This document shows, in pieces, positions 1 to 13,168 of a stretch of 64,000 bases of DNA (within the stretch, counting starts at the first letter, position 1; each line of letters starts with the position of its first letter). Below the pieces are notes generated by a model, which was not told where the DNA came from, searched no databases, and was given only the letters and a program-made list of their open reading frames with translations. The DNA is from Phallusia fumigata (taxonomy: Eukaryota; Chordata; Ascidiacea; Phlebobranchia; Ascidiidae), in NCBI GenBank assembly GCA_008931825.1, contig QXVZ01028974.1, positions 3,937-67,936 on the forward strand. Reading direction: 5' to 3'. Position numbers and translations under genes: made by a program.

Positions 1-419
1 GTTCTTCAATATTTTGCAGGGTGTCCATTTATACTTTATTTAAAGATTTCTGATTTTAACTTATTCAAAGATTTATGAGTTTGCCTTCACAAGAATTTAA
101 CAAGTTAAGTTTTATGCTATAAAACCACATAAAAATGCCCTCCACTATAAGCTTTACTTTGTAAACTGCACTTCACGATACGATCCAGCACTTTAAATCG
201 CATGGTTGCTGCGCAAGATGTGCTCTGATTGGTTAAACACAAGGTGTCCTCTGATTGGCTCTAATTGGTAAACAGCCGCGAACTTCCGCCGCTGCGATTG
301 GCTTAAAAAGCCCCATCTACGAAATGTATAACATTTTGGAAATATGCCCACCGCAGGTTGGTCCGACACGTCATAAATATTTGGACACGGCCCAGACATA
401 AATTTTTAATTGTCGCAAT

Positions 420-1065
420 TGCGACAAAAGAACGTAACATCAAACGATTGTCACTGGGAAGAATAGGGATTGTGAAATCATTTCGACTCTAGTTGTTGCG
501 TATAGTTGCGTTTTAGGATACACCTCAAATAATACATGCGTCAATTTATTTTGGTTTTCGTTAGTTTATCAACTACACAGATGCTTTTTTCCAACAATAA
601 ATTGATTGGTTTATGGTAAAATTGACTGGACATTAAAATCGTTTAATCAATAGAGATGTCGGTGCTCATGACAAAGATTTCACCAGCAGCACTATCATTT
701 TTGAAAATGACCAACATTATGCTAAAAATAGTCCGCAGTTAGTCTAAAGTTCCATTCGCAAATTTTATCTTTTTGACAAATCCAAATCATTACGATGGCC
801 TTTTCCAGAAAGATCGCAAATTGCCGTACGGTTTGAAAGTTAGGTATTTACGTAATTTGTAATATATATAAATATATATATTAACGTTTCAAAAAACACA
901 ACCCAATCAGTAGACCATGGGTTATAAGTATGACAAAACTTCAAACAACAAGTAGGCTATCTACATTCCAATTTTGTCTAATATGTAAAATATGCTAGCA
1001 TACAGCAATACATGGAAACTACTTTTACAGTTTTGTCAAAATTACCAGTCAATTTATCTGCTACA
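420..1065. repeat. 3' flank of gene A, duplicated downstream of gene D
   Basis: This noncoding stretch is clearly similar, in the same orientation, to 18482-19060. Both begin near a shared GGGAAGAATAGGGATTGTG block and run up to the terminal exons of A and D. The two 3' ends are therefore copies of one duplicated segment reaching about 0.7 kb past the stop codon. Nothing gene-like was seen in 1-420. Confidence 0.75.
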
Positions 1066-1159
1066 ATGTCCCAAACAAACGCTATACAATAAAAACCAGC
1101 ATGAAAGATACAAGCAAGAAGGATAATAATCATTCAATAATGCCCCAATTTTGTTTAGC

Positions 1160-4100
1160 TTATTTTCCTAAACCGCTGAACAGACCCACCAGAAATCCAA
1201 TTCCAGTGCCAATAATCCTAAACCCTGGAGGAGAAAACGCGAAACCTGCCTTGGCTGCCCCCCACAGACCACGACGAATCCAGGTAGGTTTGTTTTTCTC
1301 ATTGTTTTTCTTGATCTGTTGGAAAAGTTGGTCAATCTCTGTTTTCAATCGCATCCTAAATCTTTCATCATCTTCGCTTCATTGACCGCCGTGTGTTGCT
1401 TCAGCTCGTTTTCAATCTTGTCCATTACCTTCCCGTGCTCACTTTCCAGAGCTGATGGTTCAACATATCTTCCATCGCAAAACTGTAGACGGGAAAACAT
1501 ATCCGCAAGTTCCATCAAGGGTATTCTGGGGAGCAAAAAATGAACAATTTTGTTTGGATTTTGTTTGAAAAAACTGTCAAACTAAAAAGACCATTGACTC
1601 AACATGATATAAACGACAACTCACCACAACCAAAGTTCAACTAATTCATTTGAAAATTATAATAAAACAAATCACGACTTCCCAAACAAAACTTTTACTT
1701 ACACCCGCCATGTGCAGAAGATACTTCTCTTTAATTTCCTGTATTACTCTTTCAGCCATTTCCTCATCACGTTTCTGCGCAAAAGTAAACAAAGATGCAA
1801 GATAGCAAACTGTCGAACAAAGAACAAACATTGCTCAAGCTTTCGAATTTAACAAACCTTGTTTTCTTCGTTTTTCTCGCATACCAACAGTTAATGTTTC
1901 TCTATGTCAGATTCTAGCTCAACTCCAATAGATCGAAAATCGTTTCTCGGTTCTTCTTCACCATTGCGATAATAAGTTAACGTCTTCTGCCTTTCCTTGT
2001 CGTGTCGTGCTTTTAGAGATCTTTCATCAATGCACTTGTCCAAAATCTAAGAAAAAGGTCAATACAATGGTTTGCATATTAGCACTATCTATGAAAAGTA
2101 ATGTATTTGTTTAATTCGCCACAATCTAATACAACGCGTTATATAACACAATACAAGAGACCAGCAAAAAAGATATTTAGGTTTGGCGTCAGAATTTTAA
2201 ATCACAGCGTTGGGCTGATATGGAAAATGTAAGAGATTTCAATATAATTGTTTGATTAATCTAGATTACCATGAAACTAGGCGACCACAATAATACTAAA
2301 CTTTTACAGTGCTGTTGTAAGGTTAGGGTCTGTATATATACCACACCTGACCCACACACTGTGGTTCGGTATGTCTGGTTTAATATATATTTATTTTAAA
2401 CCACAGTAGATCGACTTATCATAAATTTGGTTTGTTTGGAATAATATATCTTAAGAGACCATAATAATATAGCAACATATAATATTTTGAAACAACTTAC
2501 ACCATCGATTTGCTGTTGACACGCATTAATTTTCCTTCGCTTGAAACGATTGTTAGCACTTTTCTGGAAAATATGCAAAAAGCAATTATCAGTCGCAATA
2601 CATCATAATACAAACGCTTTGTATAAACGAGCATATGAGAGTATTTAAAAATTTGTTTACTATTGTGCTTTGCATTTGTTTGATTTATAAAGACAAAATA
2701 TTTCGGCTAAAATTTGTACAGGTTGTTTCCCCTCGACCGACCATTTTTTATGAAACAACGCAGAAAGTTTTACCACAATATTTTATGCATAAATTGTCAG
2801 CGCTACATACGGTCACCGCAAAATAACTGCCTCGTTGCCAGCAAACTGCTAATTATCTATTTCAATGTACTTTTTCTAGGCTGGTCAAACGATTTTACTT
2901 GCAATAACAATTAAACGATAAATTTTCTCCAAAACATTGTCTCGGCTGTTACTTTTAGGTGATGCCACATTACGTCAACCAGCTTACCGTTTGGCAGGAA
3001 ATATTCGATTTTGATACTAACCTCAACTTGGTTTGTTTAACTTTCGTTTCAAATCACAATTTATTATGGTTTCCTTGTTAAAACGTCAAAATTATTATCA
3101 GTGAATCAGCGGATCCAAAGACAGTCACCAACTTTTCATTTTATGTGTATTTTCATTAAATAATTGTTTAAATAATTTTCATTTTATGTGTATTTTGATA
3201 AATATTACATTAAAATAAACTGAAGTATAACCTGTAGTTGTCAAAAAATGAACTAGATTCGATATTTAACTGTAGCTGTAGTAGGTTTATATTTTATTAC
3301 AATTTTAAAAATCATCAGCAAACAAATGTCATGGTAAAATTAGCAGTTTTGACTAGGAAACTGTTCTTTATGGACGTGTTTGCAACATTTTGCTATTTTT
3401 GTTTGCCAAAAATTTTCTCAGCAGAGTTAATGACAATCAACAGCATTTGCATAGCCTAAATAGCAATAGTGTTATTTAACTGTAGGAATGGGATGGTTGT
3501 AAATCCCACAACAGAAATGTGAAAAAGGAATTGTCTTAGCGTTTGCACCATGCAGGTGAAAATTTCAACCAGCGCGTTTTGATACTTTGTTTTCAGTTTT
3601 ATATACGATTTGAAGGGCGATTAATGACGGAAGGAAAAACTCACGCAAAAAATGTCTAAAATTGTTTGATAGTGCACGTTGGACTAATATAAAGATTGGA
3701 ACAGTTATTAACAATTACGGTTAATCAGTATTTAGTATACTGGTTGATAAGAGAAATAGGATAAATATTAGGAAATAAATGGATTAAGAAATTAAAAATA
3801 AATGAAAAAAGGAAGAAAACGCAATAACACAAAAAAAACACGAAAACAAAAGGGATATAGCGATACAGTTCGAATTTGAACAGATTGAGGACAGCTGAGC
3901 ACACATAACGAACAACCAAAGAACTCTTTCCACAAGTGATTTCCCTGTAAAAATAGATGGACAAACGGCAGCAGTGACTGGTTCCGAGGTAGATAAAGTA
4001 ATATACAATGCAAGCACAAGACTAATACATCACACAAGGAAAGTTGTGTTAAGCAAGATTGAAGTAAAACTGTGAAAGCAATAACAAAACCAAAAAACAC

Positions 4101-6962
4101 TGCAAACTTCCGACTGATGCCAAATAGCAATGAAATTCGTGTCGGCACTGCGCTACCCCAGGCCAGTACCAGTGGTAAAGAAAACAAAGCAAAACGTGCA
4201 GCTAAATACGCGGCGGCTGGCAAGGGTACAATGACGGTGCTTAGTTATTTGTGAGGGAGTAATTAAGTTGAATTTGGGTGACGTGATAACATGCCAGAAA
4301 TCACTTCGATTTACATGCGCCTGCATGACAGGCCGCATAAAGATCGCTTGAGGTTTGGTGGTCGGATAGCATTCGTGCATATGGAAGCGGTGGCGTTGGT
4401 AATGAATTGCCTTGTTGGTTTTGCGTCAAGAAACTTCAGGGGGATATTATTCCACAATGTCGTTTCTATGTATTGCATTGATTGTTGATTTATTTTCGTG
4501 TCATAAGATGGAGTTAGCACGAATGGTAATGGAGTTGGCACGAATGGTAACGGTTTTAATATTGGTGAAAAAATCAGCGAATACAACTGGAAGCATTTCA
4601 TTGTTATACTTGTACATAAATGTTATAAGTTTAAGCATAAACAGTTGTTTAAAAGTTAGTAAACTGTTGCTTTTCATCACTTCTTAAATATTCTAATAAC
4701 CCCTAACACCAAATATTATTTTAATAAATTTACTGCAGATGCACAATTGTAATTTGGAAATACGAACAGATTGTGACATGGATCGTTGTGGCCAACATTT
4801 CACCACTGCAAGATTACGCTTGCACGTTCGATAAAGCTTTTTATGCTCTTTCCAAGACAGCCTTTCACTTAGGTAATACCCCGAAAGGGCAAAAAAGATT
4901 GTGATTGTACGTAACCCGAGCGTATAAACCTTTTAAGTTAATATATTTTCGAGGGTTTGGGATATATTGTACTCGAACCACTTTTCTAATACTCACTTCC
5001 TCCATTGAAAACTTGTAGAGGCTTTTCACGTCATTCATGGTCTCTAGGTTCCCAGCTTGCGCTAGTTTCTGCAATCGTCAGACAAGTTTGTTAGAGAAGT
5101 TTAGTTCATTGCTGAGTGTTTCTGCAGACGTTTGACTCTTCAAACAAGTTTAATGCTTCAGTTTCAGCTGCCTGGTGAGCTTCTTTGAAAACCACATCGC
5201 TCAAAAACAGTACACTGCATTTCTGTGAAAAAACAAACAATAAACGTGAAAAACTTCGAGTTCAGCATCCTTTTCGGAGCCACTTTAATGCAAAGTATCA
5301 AAAGTTGTTGCTTTACAAAACACCAAGCTTTTGTGGTGTGGTCCCAGAGCAAGCGCCCATTAGTCTCATTCGTCGAGAAGCTTTTTTGTTTTATAAATTT
5401 TTAATTTATGCTACTGTTGTAACCAACTTCTTCCATTATCCGTCTATACTGTTACATAGCTCGAATCGATTTGTCCACAAGTTGGCGTCGTCTTCCTGTA
5501 AAGCAAGAAAAATAATCCATCAACCTATTTTCCCAACATATGTAATTTTGCACAATCTTAAATATGAAGTAAAATATGAAAATTTTAGACGAGAAAAACT
5601 TTCTTACACCTTTGTGATGGCTGCTTTCATTAAATCGCTTTCACGCTTAATCCAAGAGTTCCCTCAGCTTTAGTTTGTACTCCTCAACTGTTTCGCGTGG
5701 GTATTGCCTTGCTTCTTCCAAATATGAATCAACAGCGGTTTCTCGGCAGCCCTTCTCAATTTCATGAATTGTATTTTCATCGACGAACTGTCCCCTGCTA
5801 CACTGTAAATTTATGCGATGGATGTAAATTGGTAAACTCATTTATAGTTGAAGTAGATTTAAAAGACAAGCACTGACAAAGTAAAATTCATAATTGTTCA
5901 AGTATTAGTTTCGCAACCCATCAAAAGAAAGCCAAATAAAAGTGGTTTCCACTGGCGTGCAGACAAAACAAAAGAAACTTTAAACTATAGTCGTTTTGGG
6001 GGGCAAGTTTGACTTTGGGCGCTAATTTAATCAAACCCACAGTTTGTGGTACACAAGAGAAAATATTTATAGTTTATAATTTCTCACCAAGAAAGCATCA
6101 GCAACGTTACGACAAGGTTGCTGATAAAAAGTTGATAGACGTTTTTAGCAACAATGGTCCAAAACTGAAACATACGTCTTCAAGAGCTTCTATGCACTTT
6201 CGTTCCGCGACTGACACAGCTTCCCGCACTTTATGCTTCATCCGTTCCTAACAAATCACATTTCAGTTAGTTACAACAAAACTGTTTCACCCTTTTATTT
6301 TAAATCTACAGCTAATTTTACCATCATTTAGCAATGCATGCGAAGTTACAATAAACGGTTCCCGGACTTAGTTTGCATTTAGGCAAAATAGATACTCGAG
6401 GGCGATTTAATTTGTTTTCGAAACGTATTAGTCTAAATTTTATGGTAACTATCAAATGGACATTTAATGTGTAAAATGGGCTTGATGATGAGATTGAAAC
6501 AACTAATTAATCCATGTAGCCAAAAATTAGATGCATGTGCATAATCTATATGTATATGGTATAGTAAGCATCAAAAAATAAAACCAAAGCCGCTATGGCT
6601 TGATGTAAATCAGGCTAAAATTCAAGGGAACCAACTTAAAGAACCGAGTATTATGCAGAACAGTGTTCAAATCATACGTTTAATATGCTTTAATTCCCGA
6701 TGCTAATACAAATTGCAAGAAAGACCAGAATGTAATTCTACACTTTTGCACCGCTGGGTGGTGTGTACAGCGCATCAGTCATAATTAAAACCTCGTCACA
6801 AAATGAAATACAGTTTTTACACAACAAACAAATTAAAACGATTTGTACCAAAACCTTTTCAGCTATGTTGGTTTGCTTGTAAACATTAAACTCTTGGTTC
6901 ATAAGTTCTACCAAGTTTTTGCGATACATGGCAATGAACGAATCCTCCCCAAACTTTGGCAT
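1160..6962 (-). pseudogene. Gene A: decayed 3' part of an atlastin-like GTPase with repeated three-helix stalk
   Basis: Stalk exons are recognised by matching genes B and D. From 5' to 3' on the minus strand: 6855-6962 (module 1 long exon, cut by the LTR fossil), 6176-6247, 5610-5802, 5428-5495, about 5095-5214 (partial), 4997-5068, 2501-2563, 1858-2046, 1703-1774 and terminal exon 1160-1482. Most splice sites are still recognisable. The 6176-6247 exon reads ERMKHKVREAVSVAER; the tail contains TWIRRGLWGAAKAG and SPPGFRIIGTGIG. Damage: in-frame stops in the 5610-5802 and 1858-2046 exons, a 68-nt instead of 72-nt short exon, a one-base loss in the terminal exon, and no UBA or GTPase exons. It belongs with B and D (SPPGF-type tail), not E and F. 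A coding role is very unlikely. Confidence 0.8.
2600..4990. other. Gene A intron with an unexplained coding-like fragment
   Basis: This AT-rich stretch lies where module exons are missing from A. About 3840-4260 is less AT-rich and has coding-like plus-strand stretches (for example TAAVTGSEVDKVIYNAS). Around 4780 a plus-strand reading gives DCDMDRCGQHFTTARLRLHVR-like residues with a loose C/H pattern. No single open frame spans it, and I do not recognise the source. It may be a relic of an inserted element. Confidence 0.3.
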
Positions 6963-7173
6963 TTAACTTTTAGGTTCGTTACAGACCTGCAATTATAGTT
7001 GCATTTAAAATGAGAAAAAAGTAAATAAAAGCAGGCGGTCGCACCACGTCTCTTTTTCACCACACCCGATCAATGCTTCCAACCCGACGTCAAGGTACAG
7101 AGGCCACGACAGAATAACACTGGAGGCACCAAAGAGTGTGTATGGCGTAATAATGATTTAATACTCTCCCCCC
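6958..7173 (-). repeat. Left LTR (3' LTR of the minus-strand fossil)
   Basis: Direct-repeat partner of 9297-9531. It abuts the A exon reading KFGEDSF and is preceded by a G-rich polypurine tract near 7176-7186 on the minus strand. Confidence 0.65.
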
Positions 7174-9296
7174 CATCCACAAGAGAATAGAGTGTCCACA
7201 CTCGACCTAATATCGCAAGTCGCAACATCTCTCTACATAAAACGGAATAACGTAACAATGACGAAGATAATATTGGCACGAATGTAACCATAATTCGCCA
7301 ACTGCTGGCATACCTATTTCCTTCGAATAAAACCAAATACAAAACAGTGGGTGGAAAGATATAGCAAATGAAGAAGTGAAACACTGTTAATTATTGGCAA
7401 AAACACTTGTGTAAATCAGTTAAAGAAATAAACACACATAAAGTGTCATTTATAAGACCTCACACACACAGCGGTGGCACAAATCGGTAAAACACAGAAA
7501 AAACAATCAAATAAACATTATACAAGGAAAACTAGTTAAATGTAATAAAAGAGGCGTTACTATAACGATAAGCAAGGTGCTTAATGTAAGATAAAACAAC
7601 AAAGAATTTACCAAACAGCTGGAAAGAACAAAAAGTGACTAACGCAAATTTAATACGCTACTGTGCTTCGCAGGCGGGATAAAAACTTGGTCGACGAAGA
7701 GTATAACGCGGTCGTAGATTACCGCGCCTTTTTAAAAGATGAACAGTTTCTTCGTGGTGCAAGTACGCTCCCTGGGGCGGTAAACTGTCCACGTTTTTAG
7801 TTGTTTCCTGTTGTCGACTTTCATTGCATTCTGCCGAACTGTACCGGCCAAAATCACCTCTACTCGGCTTGAGTCTGTTAAAGTGCACTACGTGGTCCGT
7901 TTCCATCCCTTGTCGTGTAAGCTACCGGAGAATTGACACGTACAATTGTGTAGGATGAAATTTGGTTTTCTCATCCGGCTTTAGAACTTGATCGCGGGGA
8001 AGAACCACGTCGCCAATCTTAAAATTTACTTGTTGTGCTGAATTCGACGCATCCGAGGTTGTCAACATCCAATTTATGAAACAGTTTGGTAATCTTCGTT
8101 TTTCCCCAAGTTGGCTCTTTTCTTGTGGATGAACTGCAGATGAAGACATTACAGTAGGTCAAATCTCCCTTTCCAAAGACAGAAAAAAGCTTCACTACAT
8201 TTACAGTTTACACCACACGGTAACATTATTTTAAGGAAATTGTCAATCCTTACTTGTAATTGGTATCCCTCAACTGAGGTAACCATGCTGGTGGGACAAA
8301 CCTCGTATTGGTCGGCAATGTCCCGATTGCCTTCGGCAAACCCGTCACATCGAGGGACATGACGAGAGAGCACAACTGGTCAAGCGGTTAAATATGGAAG
8401 GCGAAATCACTGTAACTTCCGCGTCGATTAAGACATATACTGGATGAGAATTTGGGCTTATGACAGAATAACGACGAAGTTCCTGCGCCAGTGTGTCGAT
8501 TCTATGTAATTTGTCGTCTGCGGACCTATAAGATGGTTTTATAACGGCGCATCAGGATGCTGTTTCCAGGAACGGGGAGCTCGTACAATATTGTGTCGGT
8601 CTCGCCGATTTGCTCGTATGTGGCCCGATATGCCACATTGATAGCATACAGGTTGATTATTCCTATGGGTGTTTTGAACAATAGAACCAACCATTTTTTA
8701 GGTCCTTAAGTTCCAGACGCAGCTCCTTTATCGCACCAAATAACGCAGATTGGTTTGATTTGTAGAGTTTGCGATTGACACCGCTTCACATACGCCCGAA
8801 TTCGTTAAACTTTCTGAAAAAGACTCTGGGCATTTCAAAATTAACGTACTATAGCTGCTGTAAAGGAGGGACTCTTTTTACAGGAATTTTCCCCTAAAAT
8901 TTTGTCAACTAGTGTTCGATTGTTTGAACCTTTCGTCAAAGCCAAATATCAAGTTGATTCCTAAGTTTTTTCTCATCTTGTGCCGCATGCGTTGCCTGAC
9001 ACATCGAAACGGCTTCATCACAATTTTTTGACAGATTCTCCCAATTTCGCAATGCCTTGAGGTCGGAGAAATCAGCTGTATACAAATCACTGCCATTGGC
9101 TTGGTTCATGTCAAAAACGACATCATACGGCAAAACTGCCAAAAAAGCGTGTCGCGTTGCTGCATCGCTTTGGCAAAAGCTTAAAAGCTTGACAAGAATT
9201 GCACAAAGATTCCTCCTTTTTCAAAACGAGGAGGGGAATAATAAAAATTTATTTATACCTTGCGCAACAACTGATGCAGGTCCTGGCGTGTTCGCC

Positions 9297-9531
9297 AATT
9301 TGTTGCAGGACTTTTAGGTTCTTTACAAACCTGCAGTTATATCAGTAGTTGCAATCTCTATTAAAATGATAAAACAGTAAATAAAAGCAGACGGTCGCAC
9401 CGCGTCTCTCTGTCACCACGCCCGATCAACACCAACCTGAACACGAGAACACTGCCACGTCAAGATACAAACGCCACGACACAATAACAAAGGAGGCGCC
9501 AAAGAATGTGTATGACGTAATAACTATTTCA
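9297..9531 (-). repeat. Right LTR (5' LTR of the minus-strand fossil)
   Basis: Direct-repeat partner of 6958-7173, with many substitutions and small length differences. Its outer edge lies about 120 bp upstream of the first recognisable exon of gene B. Confidence 0.65.
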
Positions 9532-10975
9532 CGACTATGTAAATGTGAAATGGTGTATCAAATGTCTTTGACAATTATGATAAAGAGGCAAAATGGCAAA
9601 GTCACTCTTCTATTTTTTACGCAGTATTTTATTTTATTTAAATGCATGTTCAGGAGGCCACAAAACTGTGCAAATTATCCTTCCTGATCACATAAATGGT
9701 TACGGCATCAACACTGGGGAAATCGAGAGAAGTTTCGGTCATCCAGATATTGCCAAACTACCTGTTGCCATCTACTTTGTGGCTGGAGCGTTTCGGAAAG
9801 GAAAATCTTTCATGCTTAATTTTTTTCTGCGATATTTGTGGGCAAAGGACAGCAGTAAGGTACATTTATTTGACGTTGACCAATAGCACTTTTTCTGCGA
9901 ATTAGGAATGTTGTTTTACCTGCATATCAGTCAGAATCCTGGCTTTATTCAAAACAAAGGGAGTTGGACAAAGGTTTTGGGTGGCGCGGTGGATCAGTGC
10001 AACACACACAAGGGATATGGGTATGGGATGAACCCTTTTTCTTCAACCCCCAAGCGTAAAAAGGTGAGTATGTTTCTAAGTCCGTTCTTGGGCCTTAATA
10101 GTTTTCTGTCACAACAAGTCGTCACCTTGTAAACCAAGTTATGATTGTCGTCAAGAATTATGCTCAAGAAATATTGGCGTTAACAATGATAATAAATCTT
10201 TTCACGTATGTTCAGGTAGCACTCTTTCTCATGGATACTCAAGGTTTATTTGAACCAGGAGCTGCAGTGGAGGATTGCTCAGTGATCTTTGCACTTAGTG
10301 AACATGTTTCATGCTTTTTGATGCCTAATCCTGGCGACAAGGTCGCAGTTAGGAGTCAAGACCAAGGACATTAGCTAAATTTGGAAGGTGGTTTGTCTAG
10401 TATTTTTTATCCACAATTTTTAGGTATATTGTGATAAAAAGCCATATTGATTGAAACAAGATTCTTGTCGTAAGACAACTGGAAGTTTATGGAACACTGA
10501 AAACGAAAGTAGCAGTATCTTAAAAAGTTTAAATTTTTCCGTTTCTAAGATATGAAGCAGTACTTTAAAGACATATGGATGTTCTGGTGGTGATTGAATG
10601 ATTTGAAAACATTAACACAAAAAATATTTGTTTTGAATGTTCTGTTTAGACAACAGCCAAGGCTGCTGTTGTGACAATCATTCAAGAAATCAAAAACGTT
10701 TTCCGTCGTCAAATGAAACTGGTAATTTGTACATTAGAAATTTTTTACTTTTGAATGTTTTACTTATAAACGTTTTTTGTTGCAGTCATGCGAAAATACC
10801 TACAAGAGTGATGAAGAAATGAAAAACACCTGTGACTTGTGTAAGAAGGAAGCTTTGGACAAATTCGACCAAAAGCGAAAGTTTGGGGATGATTCATTTA
10901 TTATCGCAAAAACTTGGTAGTACTTATGAACCAAGAGTTTAATGTTTACAAGCAAAGCAACGAAGCTGAAAAGGT

Positions 10976-11306
10976 NNNNNNNNNNNNNNNNNNNNNNNNN
11001 NNNNNNNNNNNNNNNNNNNNNNNNNNNNNNNNNNNNNNNNNNNNNNNNNNNNNNNNNNNNNNNNNNNNNNNNNNNNNNNNNNNNNNNNNNNNNNNNNNNN
11101 NNNNNNNNNNNNNNNNNNNNNNNNNNNNNNNNNNNNNNNNNNNNNNNNNNNNNNNNNNNNNNNNNNNNNNNNNNNNNNNNNNNNNNNNNNNNNNNNNNNN
11201 NNNNNNNNNNNNNNNNNNNNNNNNNNNNNNNNNNNNNNNNNNNNNNNNNNNNNNNNNNNNNNNNNNNNNNNNNNNNNNNNNNNNNNNNNNNNNNNNNNNN
11301 NNNNNN
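10976..11306. other. Assembly gap (331 N)
   Basis: A run of N begins just after the donor of the module 1 long exon of gene B. Open frames that cross it have no meaning. Confidence 0.99.
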
Positions 11307-11487
11307 TTTTTGGATTGATTTTTAAGTTTTAAGGCTTCCGCAAAAAAGGCTGTTTAAACGTTATTGGTCTAGGAAGCAAAAAATACATTTCTGGCGTCTT
11401 AAAACTGCCGCTTATGAAAAGTGTGAAACCATTTTATTTTTATTACTTAGTTTATGATTATAGGCATTTGCCGTGGTTTAGCTAGGG

Positions 11488-12145
11488 CAGTGATTCCCAA
11501 CCTTTTTGTGGTTGCGTACCACATGGTGGAAAAACAATTTCGGCGCGTACCACCTAGTGTATAACTATTTATTTCGATCTGATAACTATTTTATTTTCTG
11601 AATCAAATAATATCAGATACGAAAGCAACGAAAAACGCAGTTAAGACTTATAGGCGATCTATATTTGCTTGTTCTTCACAAGACAATCGATGCGGGGCAC
11701 AACTTACTGCGCACCGGAAAATCGTATGGCAAAGCGGTTCCTACTCTTTGACTTAATGTTTATTAATGCAGAAAACCCCTGTTCGCACTCCCATGTAGAG
11801 GGGAAAATCAATAACTGGCGTGATGCTAGTGTGGGGTACGAACAGGCCATTTTAAGCCAAAAATTGTTGGGGAACATTCCATGTGCATTGCCACTGCAGT
11901 ATCGTCAAACTGAATATCAATGATATCGTTCACAAAAGGTTGTTGGCCTTCGTACTTCTGCACTTTGAATAGACCAGTTCAGTGCTACAAAGTAACCAGG
12001 GGGTGAAGTAACAAACATTTTCAAATTACTTACAACTTTTTTTAATATGAACTATATCCGCAAATTATGAAAAGGTGCTCGCGTACCACCTGGAATGCCG
12101 TCGCGTACCACTAGTGGTACGCGTACCACCGGTTGGGAAACACTG
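11488..12145. mobile_element. Non-autonomous hAT transposon with perfect target-site duplication
   Basis: It starts CAGTGATTCCCAACC and ends GGTTGGGAAACACTG, terminal inverted repeats of hAT type. The 8-bp AGCTAGGG occurs on both sides (11480-11487 and 12146-12153), as expected for hAT insertion. No transposase is visible in the 658 bp, and subterminal GCGTACCAC motifs recur. It lies in the intron before the module 2 short exon of gene B. Confidence 0.92.
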
Positions 12146-13015
12146 AGCTAGGGATACAAAATCATCGTTTTAATTGAACTAAACGAAATGATGTTGTTTA
12201 GGAACGGATGAAGCATAAAGTGCAGGAAGCTGTTACAGCAGCGGAAGTAATGTACACAAATGCTCTTGAGGACGAATGTTTCTATTTTGTTTTAAATGAC
12301 AAAAAAGCGTGACAAATGTCGTCCACAACTTTTACAACGTGTCATGTTATATTTCGCAGTTTAGAACTGCTTTTTTATCCTGAGTACTGCGAGTCTATAG
12401 CAATCGAATTTATTTATTTGACTTAAAGTTGGCCAAGTTTTGACAAATTGCGAAAAGAGCTACAGCGGTAAATGTGATTGTATTCAAATTCAGTCTTGGG
12501 ATTGTTGACTGATCCTTGTGTTTGTCAGATCGTTTTCCTATTCACCATACATAAGACTTACCGAAGAAAACAATGCAGTTTTCAGTGTGGTTATACACTC
12601 TCAGGGGATTGATGCTTTTTTGACTTGGACGCTCGCCAACATGTTTTATAGACTAATGAAGCACTTGGTATTCGCATTTGCTAACTGCTACCTAAATGAT
12701 CAAATCGCTGATTTAACTCCGAAACTGTTTAATGAATTACATACGTCGCAAATTCACAGTGCAGCGGTGGACAGTTTGTCGATGAAAGCTCAATTAGTGA
12801 GATTGAGAAGGTCTGCCGAGAAACCGCTGTTGAATCATATTTGGAACAAACAACGAAATTCCCACGAGAAACAGTTAAAGAGTACAAACGAAAACTAATC
12901 GAACTCTTGGATCAAGCGTGGAAGCGATTGAATGAAAGCAACTATCACAAACGGGTAAGACAGTCTTTATCTTACTTTGGTTTGTGCAAATTTCTGTTGA
13001 ATGAGAATACAATAA

Positions 13016-13168
13016 CTTGTGAGCTGCAGTCAGTGCACAATGTTTCGACTTGTAAGGTCTCATCAGTGCAGCTGGTGCCAGGACATTGGCCGTTTAGGCT
13101 AGTGTAGCAAACTGTACTGATGATACCTTACGGGTCGAAACAGTGTGCACTGTCTGCAGCTCACAAAT
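13016..13168. repeat. Long inverted repeat (hairpin) in a gene B intron
   Basis: The left arm (about 13016-13075, TTGTGAGCTGCAGTCAGTGC) is the near-exact reverse complement of the right arm (about 13110-13168). The arms are about 57 bp and the loop about 35-40 bp. A folded-back MITE is the simplest reading; a hairpin RNA is possible. Confidence 0.8.

Larger units (their letters stand above)
6958..9531 (-). mobile_element. Ty3/Gypsy-like LTR retrotransposon fossil with both LTRs
   Basis: Two direct repeats of about 215-235 bp (6958-7173 and 9297-9531) flank the element and share a CTTTTAGGTTC block and a GGTCGCACC block. They differ at many positions, so the insertion is old. A purine-rich tract next to the left repeat fits a minus-strand element. 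Parts seen on the minus strand: integrase C-terminal region (about 7660-8150, VVHFNRLKP), a retropepsin-like stretch (near 8410-8460) and a possible gag-like segment (8905-9140). The reverse transcriptase region is not visible. The element is broken in many places. It lies exactly where gene A stops, in the head-to-head space between A and B. Confidence 0.75.

Noticed and set aside
3792-4223. 143-codon minus-strand hydrophobic open frame
   Set aside because: Phe/Leu/Cys-rich because the plus strand is A-rich; no start context, domain or splice support.
5185-5673. 162-codon plus-strand open frame
   Set aside because: It runs antisense to decayed exons of gene A and has no family resemblance.
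8905-9142. Minus-strand frame as a host gene
   Set aside because: It lies between the two LTRs and is best read as part of that fossil.
10914-11325. Open frames across the first N run
   Set aside because: The coding part is only gap filler; the real exon ends at 10973.
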